A stretch of DNA of 64,000 bases, taken from positions 1,481,001 through 1,545,000 of the forward strand of contig JAPPUL010000079.1 in NCBI GenBank assembly GCA_026874595.1, read 5' to 3'. Positions within the stretch are counted from its first letter, which is position 1. The number at the start of each line of letters is the position of its first letter. The notes below the pieces were generated by a model, which was not told the origin of the DNA, ran no database searches, and saw nothing but the letters and a program-made list of their open reading frames with translations. The translations under genes were made by a program, and so were the position numbers. This DNA comes from Sipunculus nudus. Its lineage: Eukaryota > Annelida > Sipuncula > Golfingiida > Sipunculidae. Shown here piece by piece: positions 17,873 to 26,372 of the stretch.

Positions 17873-19831
17873 AAACTATTACTATTAATGGCACTCCCCT
17901 TTTTCTTGATAAACTGTGAAGGTAAAAATAAAGCACAAGAGGAGCTTAATAATAAACTTATTGAGATATCGGATATATCACCGGCTTTACTAAGCGCAAG
18001 TGTTTGGGAATTTCAAGAAAGCAAGGCTCATGCAGTATTAGAAATAGAGTGTGATTATAGCCGTTTAGCTGAGAGTGAATATATAAATGCAATATACAAG
18101 TTTGAAGCTCTTCTTGCCCAAAGCGGTGTAAAAAGCATAAGTTATAGGCTAATAGATAAGGGAAGCAGCTTAGGGGGAAGGAAATATGAGAGACAAAACG
18201 ATTTTTTAAGTGCAGGCTTAACTTCAGAGGTAAGAGAGCCAGAGGTAAGAGAGCCAGAGGTAAAAAAACAAAGCCAAAAACAAAGCCAAAAACAAAGCCA
18301 AAAACAAAAGAAAGAATTAGCAAAAGAAAAGGTAAAAGAGGGGATGCTTGGGGATTTAAGAAATACAAAGAAAGTTAATAGGTCAAATATTGTTTCAAAG
18401 GGCAGGGCAAAGGGCATATCTGGGGAGACAAACATTTCATATATGCAGATAAAGGGACAATTTGTAAGGCTACGAAAAGGGCCAAAAATAACATCTAAAA
18501 CAAAAGTGTATCTATTTGATAAAACGGTGGTAAAGATAAGATGGAAAAGTAATATAAAGTTCAAGATAAAATCGACAAAAGACTATTGGTACAAGGTATC
18601 AACGGCAAATAAAGCGGGCTGGGTGTATGGTAAATATCTTACTAAAACCAAATCAAGGCGTGCAAGTAGTTATTTAACAAATAATAAAATCTACCTAGAG
18701 TTTATGAAGCTAAAGTCAAAACTCTTAAGAGGGGTTAAAGAGGAGGAGCTTAGAGATGGCACAAAAGGCCGTGTAGAAATAGATCTAAGCTCTCTTAAAT
18801 ATATTACAAAAGCGAAAAGATATAGGATACGTTTTGTGATAGTAGGAGAAGATATAAAGTGGGGAAGTGTGGACATAGTTCCTAGAAAGGTAAAAGACAA
18901 GGGAGTAAAAAGTAGGCGTAATCTAAACGAGCCTTATATTCATGTGAATAATGAAGTAGATGAAGCAGATAGGAGAGATGCTGGAGTAAATAAGGCTAAA
19001 GAGTTAGAGAGAGTAAGGATTGTAAAGGCAGAAGGAACGGCAAAGGAAGTAAAGCGAGCAAAGGAAGTAAAGCGAGCAAAAAAGGTAGAAGATGTAAAGA
19101 TAAAGAGGTTTTATAATGAAGGGTCCTCAAGTCCTTCAGAGTGGTGGGTTGAAGGCAGGGTCGAGGAGGATTTTGACTGGACGCATGTGATTAATAAAGA
19201 TAGAGGAGGGCAGAGAAGAAAAGAGGATAAAGGGAAGAGAAAAGAGGATAAAGAGGATAAAGAGCTAAAGCCTGCCCTAAGCATGCAGAATAAGGCAAGT
19301 CCTCCTAAGATGAGGGCTTTAAGTTATAAAGGGCACGATGATTATAATCTTTTAATAGAGATCAATGAATATCTAAGAAATAGGCTTACAGCGGGGGACT
19401 ATAAGCTTTCGAAAGTTCTTTTAAAGTTGATAGAGCTAGAGCTAATGGTACGGGGACAAAAAGCGGAAGGCCTTAGTAAGGCTGATGCAGAGAGTCCACG
19501 TTTTCATAGAAAGTTCAATCCATATTATGACACAATAAAGCTTAGTCTTGAGAATATAGATTTTGATAACAAGAAAGTTTTAATAAAGCTAAAGCGAACG
19601 AGTCCGAATTTTGGAAGAGAGCCAAAGGAGCTAGTTAAAGACAAGCTATATATTGATTTCAAACATATTAGAAAATACAAGGAGCAAGACTACGATAAGT
19701 ATGATGAGCTATATTATAGTGAGGTAGTCCTCGCACTAAATAGTCTTGGAGTCTCAGGTTATGATAAAAAGGAGCTAGTTGGTCTTTCAAAGATGTTTGT
19801 AAAGCTTTTGTTAAGACAAGAGTACATATGA
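17873..19831 (+). CDS. Lipoprotein with bacterial SH3-like domain
   Basis: The first ATG (17888) leaves a hydrophobic stretch without the usual positive start. The frame stays open upstream through KQIKLLLLMALPFFLINC, a good lipoprotein signal with a relaxed lipobox ending in Cys, preceded by AAGGGGGG at about 17838-17845. The true start is thus probably a non-ATG codon just upstream (17873 ATT is one candidate). A bacterial SH3-like domain lies at roughly residues 200-260 (FVRLRKGPKITSKTKV...WYKVSTANKAGWVYGKYL). In-frame repeats EVREP and QKQS (18226-18309) and KEVKRA follow. A wall-binding surface lipoprotein is a reasonable inference; the rest is unrecognised. Confidence 0.75.
   Translation, partial: KLLLLMALPFFLINCEGKNKAQEELNNKLIEISDISPALLSASVWEFQESKAHAVLEIECDYSRLAESEYINAIYKFEALLAQSGVKSISYRLIDKGSSLGGRKYERQNDFLSAGLTSEVREPEVREPEVKKQSQKQSQKQSQKQKKELAKEKVKEGMLGDLRNTKKVNRSNIVSKGRAKGISGETNISYMQIKGQFVRLRKGPKITSKTKVYLFDKTVVKIRWKSNIKFKIKSTKDYWYKVSTANKAGWVYGKYLTKTKSRRASSYLTNNKIYLEFMKLKSKLLRGVKEEELRDGTKGRVEIDLSSLKYITKAKRYRIRFVIVGEDIKWGSVDIVPRKVKDKGVKSRRNLNEPYIHVNNEVDEADRRDAGVNKAKELERVRIVKAEGTAKEVKRAKEVKRAKKVEDVKIKRFYNEGSSSPSEWWVEGRVEEDFDWTHVINKDRGGQRRKEDKGKRKEDKEDKELKPALSMQNKASPPKMRALSYKGHDDYNLLIEINEYLRNRLTAGDYKLSKVLLKLIELELMVRGQKAEGLSKADAESPRFHRKFNPYYDTIKLSLENIDFDNKKVLIKLKRTSPNFGREPKELVKDKLYIDFKHIRKYKEQDYDKYDELYYSEVVLALNSLGVSGYDKKELVGLSKMFVKLLLRQEYI
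18226..18309 (+). repeat. In-frame tandem repeats in the SH3-like lipoprotein
   Basis: Two adjoining arrays: a 15-bp unit (AGAGGTAAGAGAGCC, encoding EVREP) in two and a half copies, then a 12-bp unit (AAAAACAAAGCC, encoding QKQS) in about four copies. Both preserve the frame and produce a charged, flexible segment. Confidence 0.93.
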
Positions 19832-19854
19832 TAGCCTATTAAATTACATATAAG

Positions 19855-20475
19855 CTAGAAATTAAGACCAAGTGAGAAGTAAGGAGTAGTTCTATTAAAA
19901 AACTCAGGACGAAAGCGTTTAACAATATTAACAACGCCAATTTCGAACCTAACATCTGCCATAAGTTTCATCCCACTTGCGAATTTCTTAATAACCAGAT
20001 TAACACCAATTATAGGAGCAAAATCATAAACTCTTATCGTCGAGTGGTTAATAGTCATATTAGGGTTAGTAAGCTTTCCATAGCCTTTTACCAAAAAGTT
20101 ATTAGCAAATCCGGCAGTTATTGCAAGTCTATTACGTAAAATCCAAATATGCACAAGAAGAGGAATAGATATATAGTGCAGAGTAATCCGTCCGCCACCG
20201 CTTGGTAAAACTCCACCCCTCATAAAATAAAGCACTTCAACACCAAGACTAATTCGAGAAGTTATGTTAAAGTCCGTAACAAATCCTCCTGAGGCGCCAA
20301 TAGTATACTTTATATGGTTATTCGGAACACGATCCTCAATATCAATCATACTAGCACCAATACGAAACCCATAAGAGAATTTAAACCAGCGAGAAAAAGA
20401 ATAACCTTCATTCGATATAGCTATAATGAATAAGGTTGTCAATATCGATGTAATAAGAATTTTATTTAAGGACAT
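19855..20475 (-). CDS. Outer-membrane beta-barrel protein
   Basis: The 206-residue protein has a signal peptide (LITSILTTLFIIAISNEGYS) and alternating hydrophobic/polar strands (GYRFRIGASMIDI..., SLGVEVLYFMRGG..., LAITAGFANNFLV). The C-terminus (YFSLGLNF) ends in Phe, as outer-membrane barrels do. It resembles small PorT/Opa-type barrels in pattern but no specific family is claimed. It is convergent with the SH3-like lipoprotein. Start is the ATG at 20475. Confidence 0.7.
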   Translation of the reverse strand: MSLNKILITSILTTLFIIAISNEGYSFSRWFKFSYGFRIGASMIDIEDRVPNNHIKYTIGASGGFVTDFNITSRISLGVEVLYFMRGGVLPSGGGRITLHYISIPLLVHIWILRNRLAITAGFANNFLVKGYGKLTNPNMTINHSTIRVYDFAPIIGVNLVIKKFASGMKLMADVRFEIGVVNIVKRFRPEFFNRTTPYFSLGLNF

Positions 20476-20650
20476 ATATAACCAAAATTAACATAACAAG
20501 TGCTACATAAAATAATACAAAGCATGATTAATAAAATAAATAAAAAACCAGTTTCACAAAAACGCTTAGATTAAGCTCTTTTATAAGATATCTAATTTAT
20601 AATAATTTTATAATAAATATTCTTTAAAGCTTTTTATTGCTAAATCCCAT

Positions 20651-21658
20651 TTAATTCTCTTGTAAGATATGCTCATGCTCCTTAACTATCTTCTCAACAA
20701 TAAGATTATAAGCCTTGTCAAAAGGTAAGGCTAAGCCAAAACCAGAGGCTTTCTCATGTCCGCCGCCGCCAAACTGTTTAGCAATTTTATTAACCTTTAT
20801 CTTTGATGATTTTGACCTAAGGCTAACTTTAGTCTCGTTGCTATTTTTTTCTTTCATAAAAATGCTTAAAATGTTCCCTTTAAGACTTGAGCCTATCGTA
20901 ACTAGGTTATTAGCATCATCCTCAGACGCCGCACACTCAAGCAAAAAAGATCTTTTAAGATAGGAAAGAATTAGCTTACCATCATAAAACGTTTCAAGAC
21001 TCCGTCCAACACAAGCTATTAATTTAAGATAAGATAGATTAAAGTTCTCAAAAAGACTTTCGTACACCGCATTTGTGTCAATAGCAAATGATTGTAAAAT
21101 ATTGCTAACATATTTATGAGTTTTAGCGCTCGTTAGGCTATATCTAAATGAACCTGTATCAAATACTATGCCAGTGTATAAAGAACAAGCTATATCGTAA
21201 GGAATGGGCACATTGTTGAAATCTAGAAACTCATAAACAAGTTCCGCAGTAGAAGAAAAAGCGCTATCCACAATATTCACATCTCCAAAGGAGTCGTTGT
21301 CTATATGATGGTCTAAATTTATTATAGTCTTTGCCCTATTTACTATATCAAGATAAATGCCAACTCTGTTTTTGCTCCCAATATCAGTTGTTATGACAAT
21401 GTCATAAGATAATGAAGATATTTCTTCTTTCGTTGGATATATAAAAAATGATTTGTCAGGAACAGCGTATTCGTTTACGCAGGACATCTTCTCCTGAACA
21501 CCAATAACACTCTTAATACCTAAGTTAGAAAACGTTTTAGCAAGTGCATAACTACTTGAAAGAGCATCAGGATCAGGGCTTATATGCGGTATAATGATAA
21601 TCAATTTAGCTTCTTTTATAAGCTTATATATTAGACTATATTCTTTATGATAATCCAT
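20651..21658 (-). CDS. nrnA: DHH-family phosphoesterase NrnA
   Basis: This family includes the bifunctional nano-RNase/PAP phosphatase and c-di-AMP-related phosphodiesterases. The sequence shows IIPHISPDPDALSSSYALA (D-x-D), DIVITTDIG, INLDHHIDNDSFGDV (DHH), a variable middle and the C-terminal DHHA1 motif FGGGGHEKASGF. About 336 residues, normal. ATG 21658 with GAGGTTT six bases upstream is the preferred start over TTG 21676. It probably degrades short RNAs or pApA; the choice of substrate is not visible. Confidence 0.88.
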   Translation of the reverse strand: MDYHKEYSLIYKLIKEAKLIIIIPHISPDPDALSSSYALAKTFSNLGIKSVIGVQEKMSCVNEYAVPDKSFFIYPTKEEISSLSYDIVITTDIGSKNRVGIYLDIVNRAKTIINLDHHIDNDSFGDVNIVDSAFSSTAELVYEFLDFNNVPIPYDIACSLYTGIVFDTGSFRYSLTSAKTHKYVSNILQSFAIDTNAVYESLFENFNLSYLKLIACVGRSLETFYDGKLILSYLKRSFLLECAASEDDANNLVTIGSSLKGNILSIFMKEKNSNETKVSLRSKSSKIKVNKIAKQFGGGGHEKASGFGLALPFDKAYNLIVEKIVKEHEHILQEN

Positions 21659-22230
21659 GTCAAACCTCAAACTCAAATCTAGTGTTTTGTCAAACCAATA
21701 ATATTAATATAAACTATCAAAATTAAGCAATATTCTAAAAAATATAATCCGGTATACTAAAGAAATTAGAATATCTCAAAAAAGATTAGAAAAAACAATT
21801 AAACAGTATTAATTATATATTTTAATGCATAATAAGTAAGCGTCGATATTTATTGTAGGTAAATCTTTACTAAAATAGGTATCATAGACTTGACAACTAC
21901 ATTATAAGAAGTTACTTTTAAATATAGGGAGTAAGGCAGGGGGCCTAGAAATTAATACAGTTTATAGAGTGGATAAGGGGTATAAAAAGCCCATTGTTTT
22001 TAATGGTTTAACGATTTTATCTAGCAAAAGCGATCTTCATAATGTTGAGGAAACCACAAGGGGTTTGTGGGCATGAAATTTATTATAAATATATTTATTA
22101 TAAAATAAAATAAACAAAAACTAGGTCTATAAAATATTGTATGCTTGTTTTATATTGGCTAATTAGCAAACATATAAACATATAGATAAAAATAAAATAG
22201 ATAAAAAAAAGAAATGTAATGAGGGAAATA
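21659..22230. other. Long intergenic region with three small hairpins
   Basis: No gene is seen in over 500 bp. Three short hairpins occur on the plus strand at 21934-21946 (AGGC/GCCT), 21991-22006 (CCATT/AATGG) and 22054-22070 (CCACAA/TTGTGG, loop GGGGT), within a comparatively G-rich stretch. They could be part of the greA leader or a separate RNA. The RNase P, tmRNA and SRP RNA signature sequences are absent. Confidence 0.45.
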
Positions 22231-25080
22231 ATGCCAGAAGTAGTTGCAGAAGAAGGGAATATCCCATCCATAAAAAAAGAGCTTGAAAACAATGAGCTTG
22301 AAAACAATGAGCTTGAAAACAATGAGCTTGAAAACAATGAGGAATTATTAGAAGAGCATGCATTGCTGAAGGAGGTTTATGAGAAACTCACTGAGGAGAA
22401 ATGGACCCGAACTACAATAAGTAATTATAATAAGAGTAATTTTGAAGAACTTGACAAATTGATAGAGGAGGCCGCCAATGAGGGGATTAGTGAAAGTCTT
22501 CGTAATCTATGTGTAAAACATGTAGAAAACTCTCCAAAGAGTATAATGGGCTTATATATAGCGGGGATACTGACATATGAGCAAGAGATAATAGACGACA
22601 ATTATATATACCAAATAATAAGCTTATTTAAAGAAGGTAGTAAATGGCAAGTGGTTGAGTATTTGGCAGAGAAGGCGCTATATTACGGAGAGAATAAATT
22701 TGCACTAAAGATGCTTGAAGAAGCCTATGAGAAGACGGACAATAAAGAAGGGCTTTTGGGTGTTTGGAAACGGATAACGAAGGTAGATTATGAGAGCGGG
22801 GATACGCCTTGCAAACTCGGGGATTATTATGAGAATGAAGTAGGAGGGGCTGAGGGTGAGGAGCAGGGCATCTTTTATTATAAAATGGCTTTAAAGCGTT
22901 ATTCCAAAAGTGTGAAATCGCCATTAAAAACGATAGAAGAAATATGGGTAGGATTGCTAAGCAAGATAGAAAATGATTTAGATTATTTTATAGACATACA
23001 AGCTGAACTGGTAAAGACCTATCCAGATAAAACATATGAGTTGCTAGGTTTGTTGTTAATTCCATATCTAGAACAAGATGATTATGATAGTGCAATACTA
23101 ATCTTAAAAAAAATGCTATTATGTAAACCTCAGGATAGAGAATTGCGTGAGCGGCTTATAGAGGTGCTTAGTTTGAAGTACGGACAGCATAATCAGCTTG
23201 AAAATTATCTTGAACGATCGGGAATAAAAGATTTTAGTACAAATCTAAAAGAATCACTTGAGACTTTCCAAAAATATATAGTATTTGACGCAGGGCGCTA
23301 TGTACATCATCGTAGTTGGGGAATAGGAGTAATAAAGGAGTGCCGAGAGGATTATCTAATAATAGATTTTCATGGCAAGCAAAACCATAAGATGTCATTA
23401 AAAATAGTCTTAACATCGTTAAAGAGCATAGGAGATGATCATCTTTGGATAAGAAAACAAAGCGGAGTAGAAGAGTTTGCAAAGATGGATGGAGAGAGCA
23501 TAAAAAATACACTTATTGTGATATTGAAAAGTTATAATAATATAATAACGATGAAAGAAATAAAAAGGGAGATGTTAGACATAATACCAGCAAGTAGTTG
23601 GACAAAGTGGTGGAACAAAGCAAAGCAAGTAATGAAAACAAGCTCCCTGTTTGGAAACTCATTATATAAAAGAGATCTATATTTTCTGCGAGATAAGCCA
23701 TTGTCGTTTGAGGAGGAAAATTATAGTAACTTTGAAAGTGATAATACCTTAGATGGCAAGATAGCAATAATGTTGGACTATTTAAAACATAGTAGTGAAG
23801 TAAATACCGAAGCCTTTCAACAGATGATAAACTATTTTGTAGAGGTAGCAAATAACAAGCTGACAATAGATGAAAAAAACATAAAGAGTTTCTTGTTGCT
23901 TAGAAAGATAAAGAAAGACAATCCAAGCATAGCATTTGAATTAAAACTAAACCCCTATGAGGTCTTATCTTCTAAAAGAGATTTGATAAATTCGTTTAGT
24001 ACACTAGGAGATAGTATATTTAAAAAAGACATAATAGATATAATAAAGAAGAATGATCCGGAATGGGAAGTGGCACTACTTGAGCTTTTGAAGGATGGAA
24101 ATATAACAAAGAGTTATGGGTTAATAATTGAGCAATTAGTAAAAGCAGAGAAGAACGATGTTTTGGAAGAGGGAATAAATTATATAATAGATAGATATAG
24201 AAATAACGTAGAGAATTACTTCTGGTTATGTAAGATACTACTTGCCGATGTTGAATTGATGGAGAGGCTTAGTATAGAGCGAGGTAAATTAGTATTTAAT
24301 TTGTTTCATTGTCTTGATATAATAAGCCGTGCGGTTATGGCTAAGAAGGTAGGAGTAAATAAACTAAGCCGCAAGCTCTTTAATCAAGTAGTAGATTTTC
24401 TTGTAAAAGATAATGTGTTTAAAGAGGCCCTAAATATAAAAGGGTTAATAAACGAATCTGATGGAAGAAAGATAATAGCAATTATAAATGGGATATCGCT
24501 TCTTGACGATAAAAACAAAGCTTACCTGTCAACAAACATATTTGAAACCTTTCCGTCCTTACTTGATGACTTATCACGCTCAACCCGCAGTATACATGAT
24601 TTTCTTGTAACAAAAGAAAGCTTCGATAAGAAACAAAAAGAATTGCAACATATAGTAAATGTAGAGATACCAAATAATAGCAAAGCAATAGGAATAGCAA
24701 AAGAGCTTGGCGACTTAAGGGAGAATGTAGATTATACAGCAGCACTTGAACATCAAAAGCACTTACAAGAGATGTATTCTAGGTTAACAGAAGACCTTAG
24801 CAAGGTTAAGATACTGCGGCGTGAAAATGTAAAGACGTATGTAGTATCGCCTGGAACACGAATTGTACTTACAAACCTGGATAGCAATGAAAAAGAAGAA
24901 TATGTGCTTTTAGGGGAATGGGAATCAGATTTGGAGAAGGGTATAATATCTTATAAATCGCCGTTTGGACAAGCTTTGCTTGGTAATAATAAAGGTGAGG
25001 AGTTTGTATTTGAGTATGCAGGTGCTGAGAAGCGGTATAGAGTTGAAGACATAGAGCTTGCAAAGCAGATAACAGCTTAG
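22231..25080 (+). CDS. greA: Long GreA-family transcript cleavage factor
   Basis: GreA inserts its coiled coil into RNA polymerase and stimulates cleavage of backtracked transcripts. Here the GreA part occupies only the last ~160 residues: coiled coil with KELGDLRENVDYTAALEHQ near residues 820-840, the acidic tip Asp and Glu conserved, then the FKBP-like domain (PGTRIVLTNLDSNEKEEYVLLGEWESD...SPFGQALLG). In front lies a ~780-residue alpha-helical region with TPR/HEAT-like segments, the organisation I associate with spirochaetes. Start chosen at ATG 22231, which has GAGGGA in front; ATG 22219 is an alternative. A 15-bp repeat at 22279-22338 gives four ELENN units. Confidence 0.88.
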   Translation: MPEVVAEEGNIPSIKKELENNELENNELENNELENNEELLEEHALLKEVYEKLTEEKWTRTTISNYNKSNFEELDKLIEEAANEGISESLRNLCVKHVENSPKSIMGLYIAGILTYEQEIIDDNYIYQIISLFKEGSKWQVVEYLAEKALYYGENKFALKMLEEAYEKTDNKEGLLGVWKRITKVDYESGDTPCKLGDYYENEVGGAEGEEQGIFYYKMALKRYSKSVKSPLKTIEEIWVGLLSKIENDLDYFIDIQAELVKTYPDKTYELLGLLLIPYLEQDDYDSAILILKKMLLCKPQDRELRERLIEVLSLKYGQHNQLENYLERSGIKDFSTNLKESLETFQKYIVFDAGRYVHHRSWGIGVIKECREDYLIIDFHGKQNHKMSLKIVLTSLKSIGDDHLWIRKQSGVEEFAKMDGESIKNTLIVILKSYNNIITMKEIKREMLDIIPASSWTKWWNKAKQVMKTSSLFGNSLYKRDLYFLRDKPLSFEEENYSNFESDNTLDGKIAIMLDYLKHSSEVNTEAFQQMINYFVEVANNKLTIDEKNIKSFLLLRKIKKDNPSIAFELKLNPYEVLSSKRDLINSFSTLGDSIFKKDIIDIIKKNDPEWEVALLELLKDGNITKSYGLIIEQLVKAEKNDVLEEGINYIIDRYRNNVENYFWLCKILLADVELMERLSIERGKLVFNLFHCLDIISRAVMAKKVGVNKLSRKLFNQVVDFLVKDNVFKEALNIKGLINESDGRKIIAIINGISLLDDKNKAYLSTNIFETFPSLLDDLSRSTRSIHDFLVTKESFDKKQKELQHIVNVEIPNNSKAIGIAKELGDLRENVDYTAALEHQKHLQEMYSRLTEDLSKVKILRRENVKTYVVSPGTRIVLTNLDSNEKEEYVLLGEWESDLEKGIISYKSPFGQALLGNNKGEEFVFEYAGAEKRYRVEDIELAKQITA
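22279..22338 (+). repeat. Four-copy 15-bp in-frame repeat in greA
   Basis: The unit GAGCTTGAAAACAAT occurs four times exactly and encodes ELENN near the N-terminus of the protein. No base differs between the copies, pointing to recent expansion. Confidence 0.96.
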
Positions 25081-25110
25081 CTTTATAGCTTTCTCAATTC
25101 ATATCGTATA

Positions 25111-26247
25111 TTATTGTATAAGTTGTATTAGATTTATGTTAGCTTGAAAGCTGCCCAGGGTGTTTCTATCTATATCCTTTAATGAGCCTTTAATTTGAGC
25201 ATTGTTTATAAGACCTGTAATCTTGCCTTTTAATAGTATAAATTGACTTTGAGCGGTGTTTTCATGTATACTGCGAGCAAACCCTACAAAAGATCTATTA
25301 GTTATAATCCCGTCTTTAGGGTTTATGGTAAAATGTATATTAGAATATATTTCAAGTCTTTCATTATCATTTGAAACATTGTCAGTTATTTTCATGCTTA
25401 GATGAAATCTGTTTGAGACTTTGTTTCCTTTACTGTATAAGGTAGGGTTTGAGTTTTTTTGTTGCTTTACGCTATCATTTTCTATAGTAAATGAGGATTT
25501 ATTATCATGGGTGTAAATAGTACTTATAGTATTTAGTCTAAAGACATTTACAGAGTTTTTATAATTAATCTCTAAAGACACGTTACTTTCTTTTTTAATA
25601 GGATATATATGCAATCCTTTAAGGTATTTATAAGGCAATTCCCCCTTGTTAATAGTTCTTGACCATTTTAAAAGAACCATAGGGTCGCTATCTTTTTTCC
25701 AACCTGCAATCTCATCATAAGCATCGTTTAATATCATACGGTTTAGCATAACTTTGTGCCTCTGACTTGTATTTTTCGTTGCTTCATATTCTTCAATAAG
25801 AGATATCGTATAGTCTGATATTTTGGTAGAATCTAATATATCACTTTTTGAGAACAAGTTGTTTTCTGCAATAATTTTATTTAAAGCTTGTACAAGCATC
25901 TCCTTTAAAGTATTAAGTTCTTTTGTGTCATTCTCATTATTATTAGCGGGTTTATAATTATTCAAGTAAGTTATGGTACTTTGGGAAAGGGAAGAGGCTA
26001 TTAGTTTAGATAGAGGTATTTGGGGCCTTAATAATCTTAGAGTTAGAGTTTTGGGGTCTTTAATATCTTCTTTAATTAAGAAATGGTTTTTAATGGATGG
26101 AGCATATAAGATAGATTTATCATTCTCAGACGGACTTGGTATAGTGTAATAATCAAGTGCACTAAGGCTCTCATACGTAAAGAATAAAGCAAGTAATAAT
26201 ATCAGAAATATTAAAATAGAACCAAAGCTCTTTTTATATGTAAACAT
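25111..26247 (-). CDS. Hypothetical exported protein
   Basis: The 378-residue protein has a hydrophobic N-terminal segment (SILIFLILLLALFFTYESLS) that reads as a signal peptide or anchor. The rest is Asn/Ser/Lys-rich with many predicted beta strands in the C-terminal half (SNIHFTINPKDGIITNRSFVGFA...). No family is recognised. It is convergent with greA, separated by 30 bp, and lies downstream of the HEAT lipoprotein on the same strand. The 26298-26333 tandem repeat sits upstream of its start codon. An envelope role is inference. Confidence 0.65.
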   Translation of the reverse strand: MFTYKKSFGSILIFLILLLALFFTYESLSALDYYTIPSPSENDKSILYAPSIKNHFLIKEDIKDPKTLTLRLLRPQIPLSKLIASSLSQSTITYLNNYKPANNNENDTKELNTLKEMLVQALNKIIAENNLFSKSDILDSTKISDYTISLIEEYEATKNTSQRHKVMLNRMILNDAYDEIAGWKKDSDPMVLLKWSRTINKGELPYKYLKGLHIYPIKKESNVSLEINYKNSVNVFRLNTISTIYTHDNKSSFTIENDSVKQQKNSNPTLYSKGNKVSNRFHLSMKITDNVSNDNERLEIYSNIHFTINPKDGIITNRSFVGFARSIHENTAQSQFILLKGKITGLINNAQIKGSLKDIDRNTLGSFQANINLIQLIQ

Positions 26248-26297
26248 ATATATAGTTTTCGTTTTATATTAAAGATATCTTAACTATAAGGTGCTTT

Positions 26298-26333
26298 GTT
26301 TTTGGTTTTGTTTTTGGTTTTGTTTTTGGTTTT
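26298..26333. repeat. Three-copy 12-bp tandem repeat
   Basis: The unit GTTTTTGGTTTT is repeated three times in the intergenic gap between the two minus-strand envelope genes. On the minus strand this is an AAAACCAAAAAC array just upstream of the start of the gene at 25111. Confidence 0.93.
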
Positions 26334-26372
26334 GTAATGTAGAATTGTATATTACTATACTTTTAGGTTATT

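Noticed and set aside
21900-22080. RNase P RNA or tmRNA in the gap before greA
   Set aside because: Only a short GAGGAAA is present; the other conserved RNase P parts and the tmRNA TPsiC end with CCA are missing.
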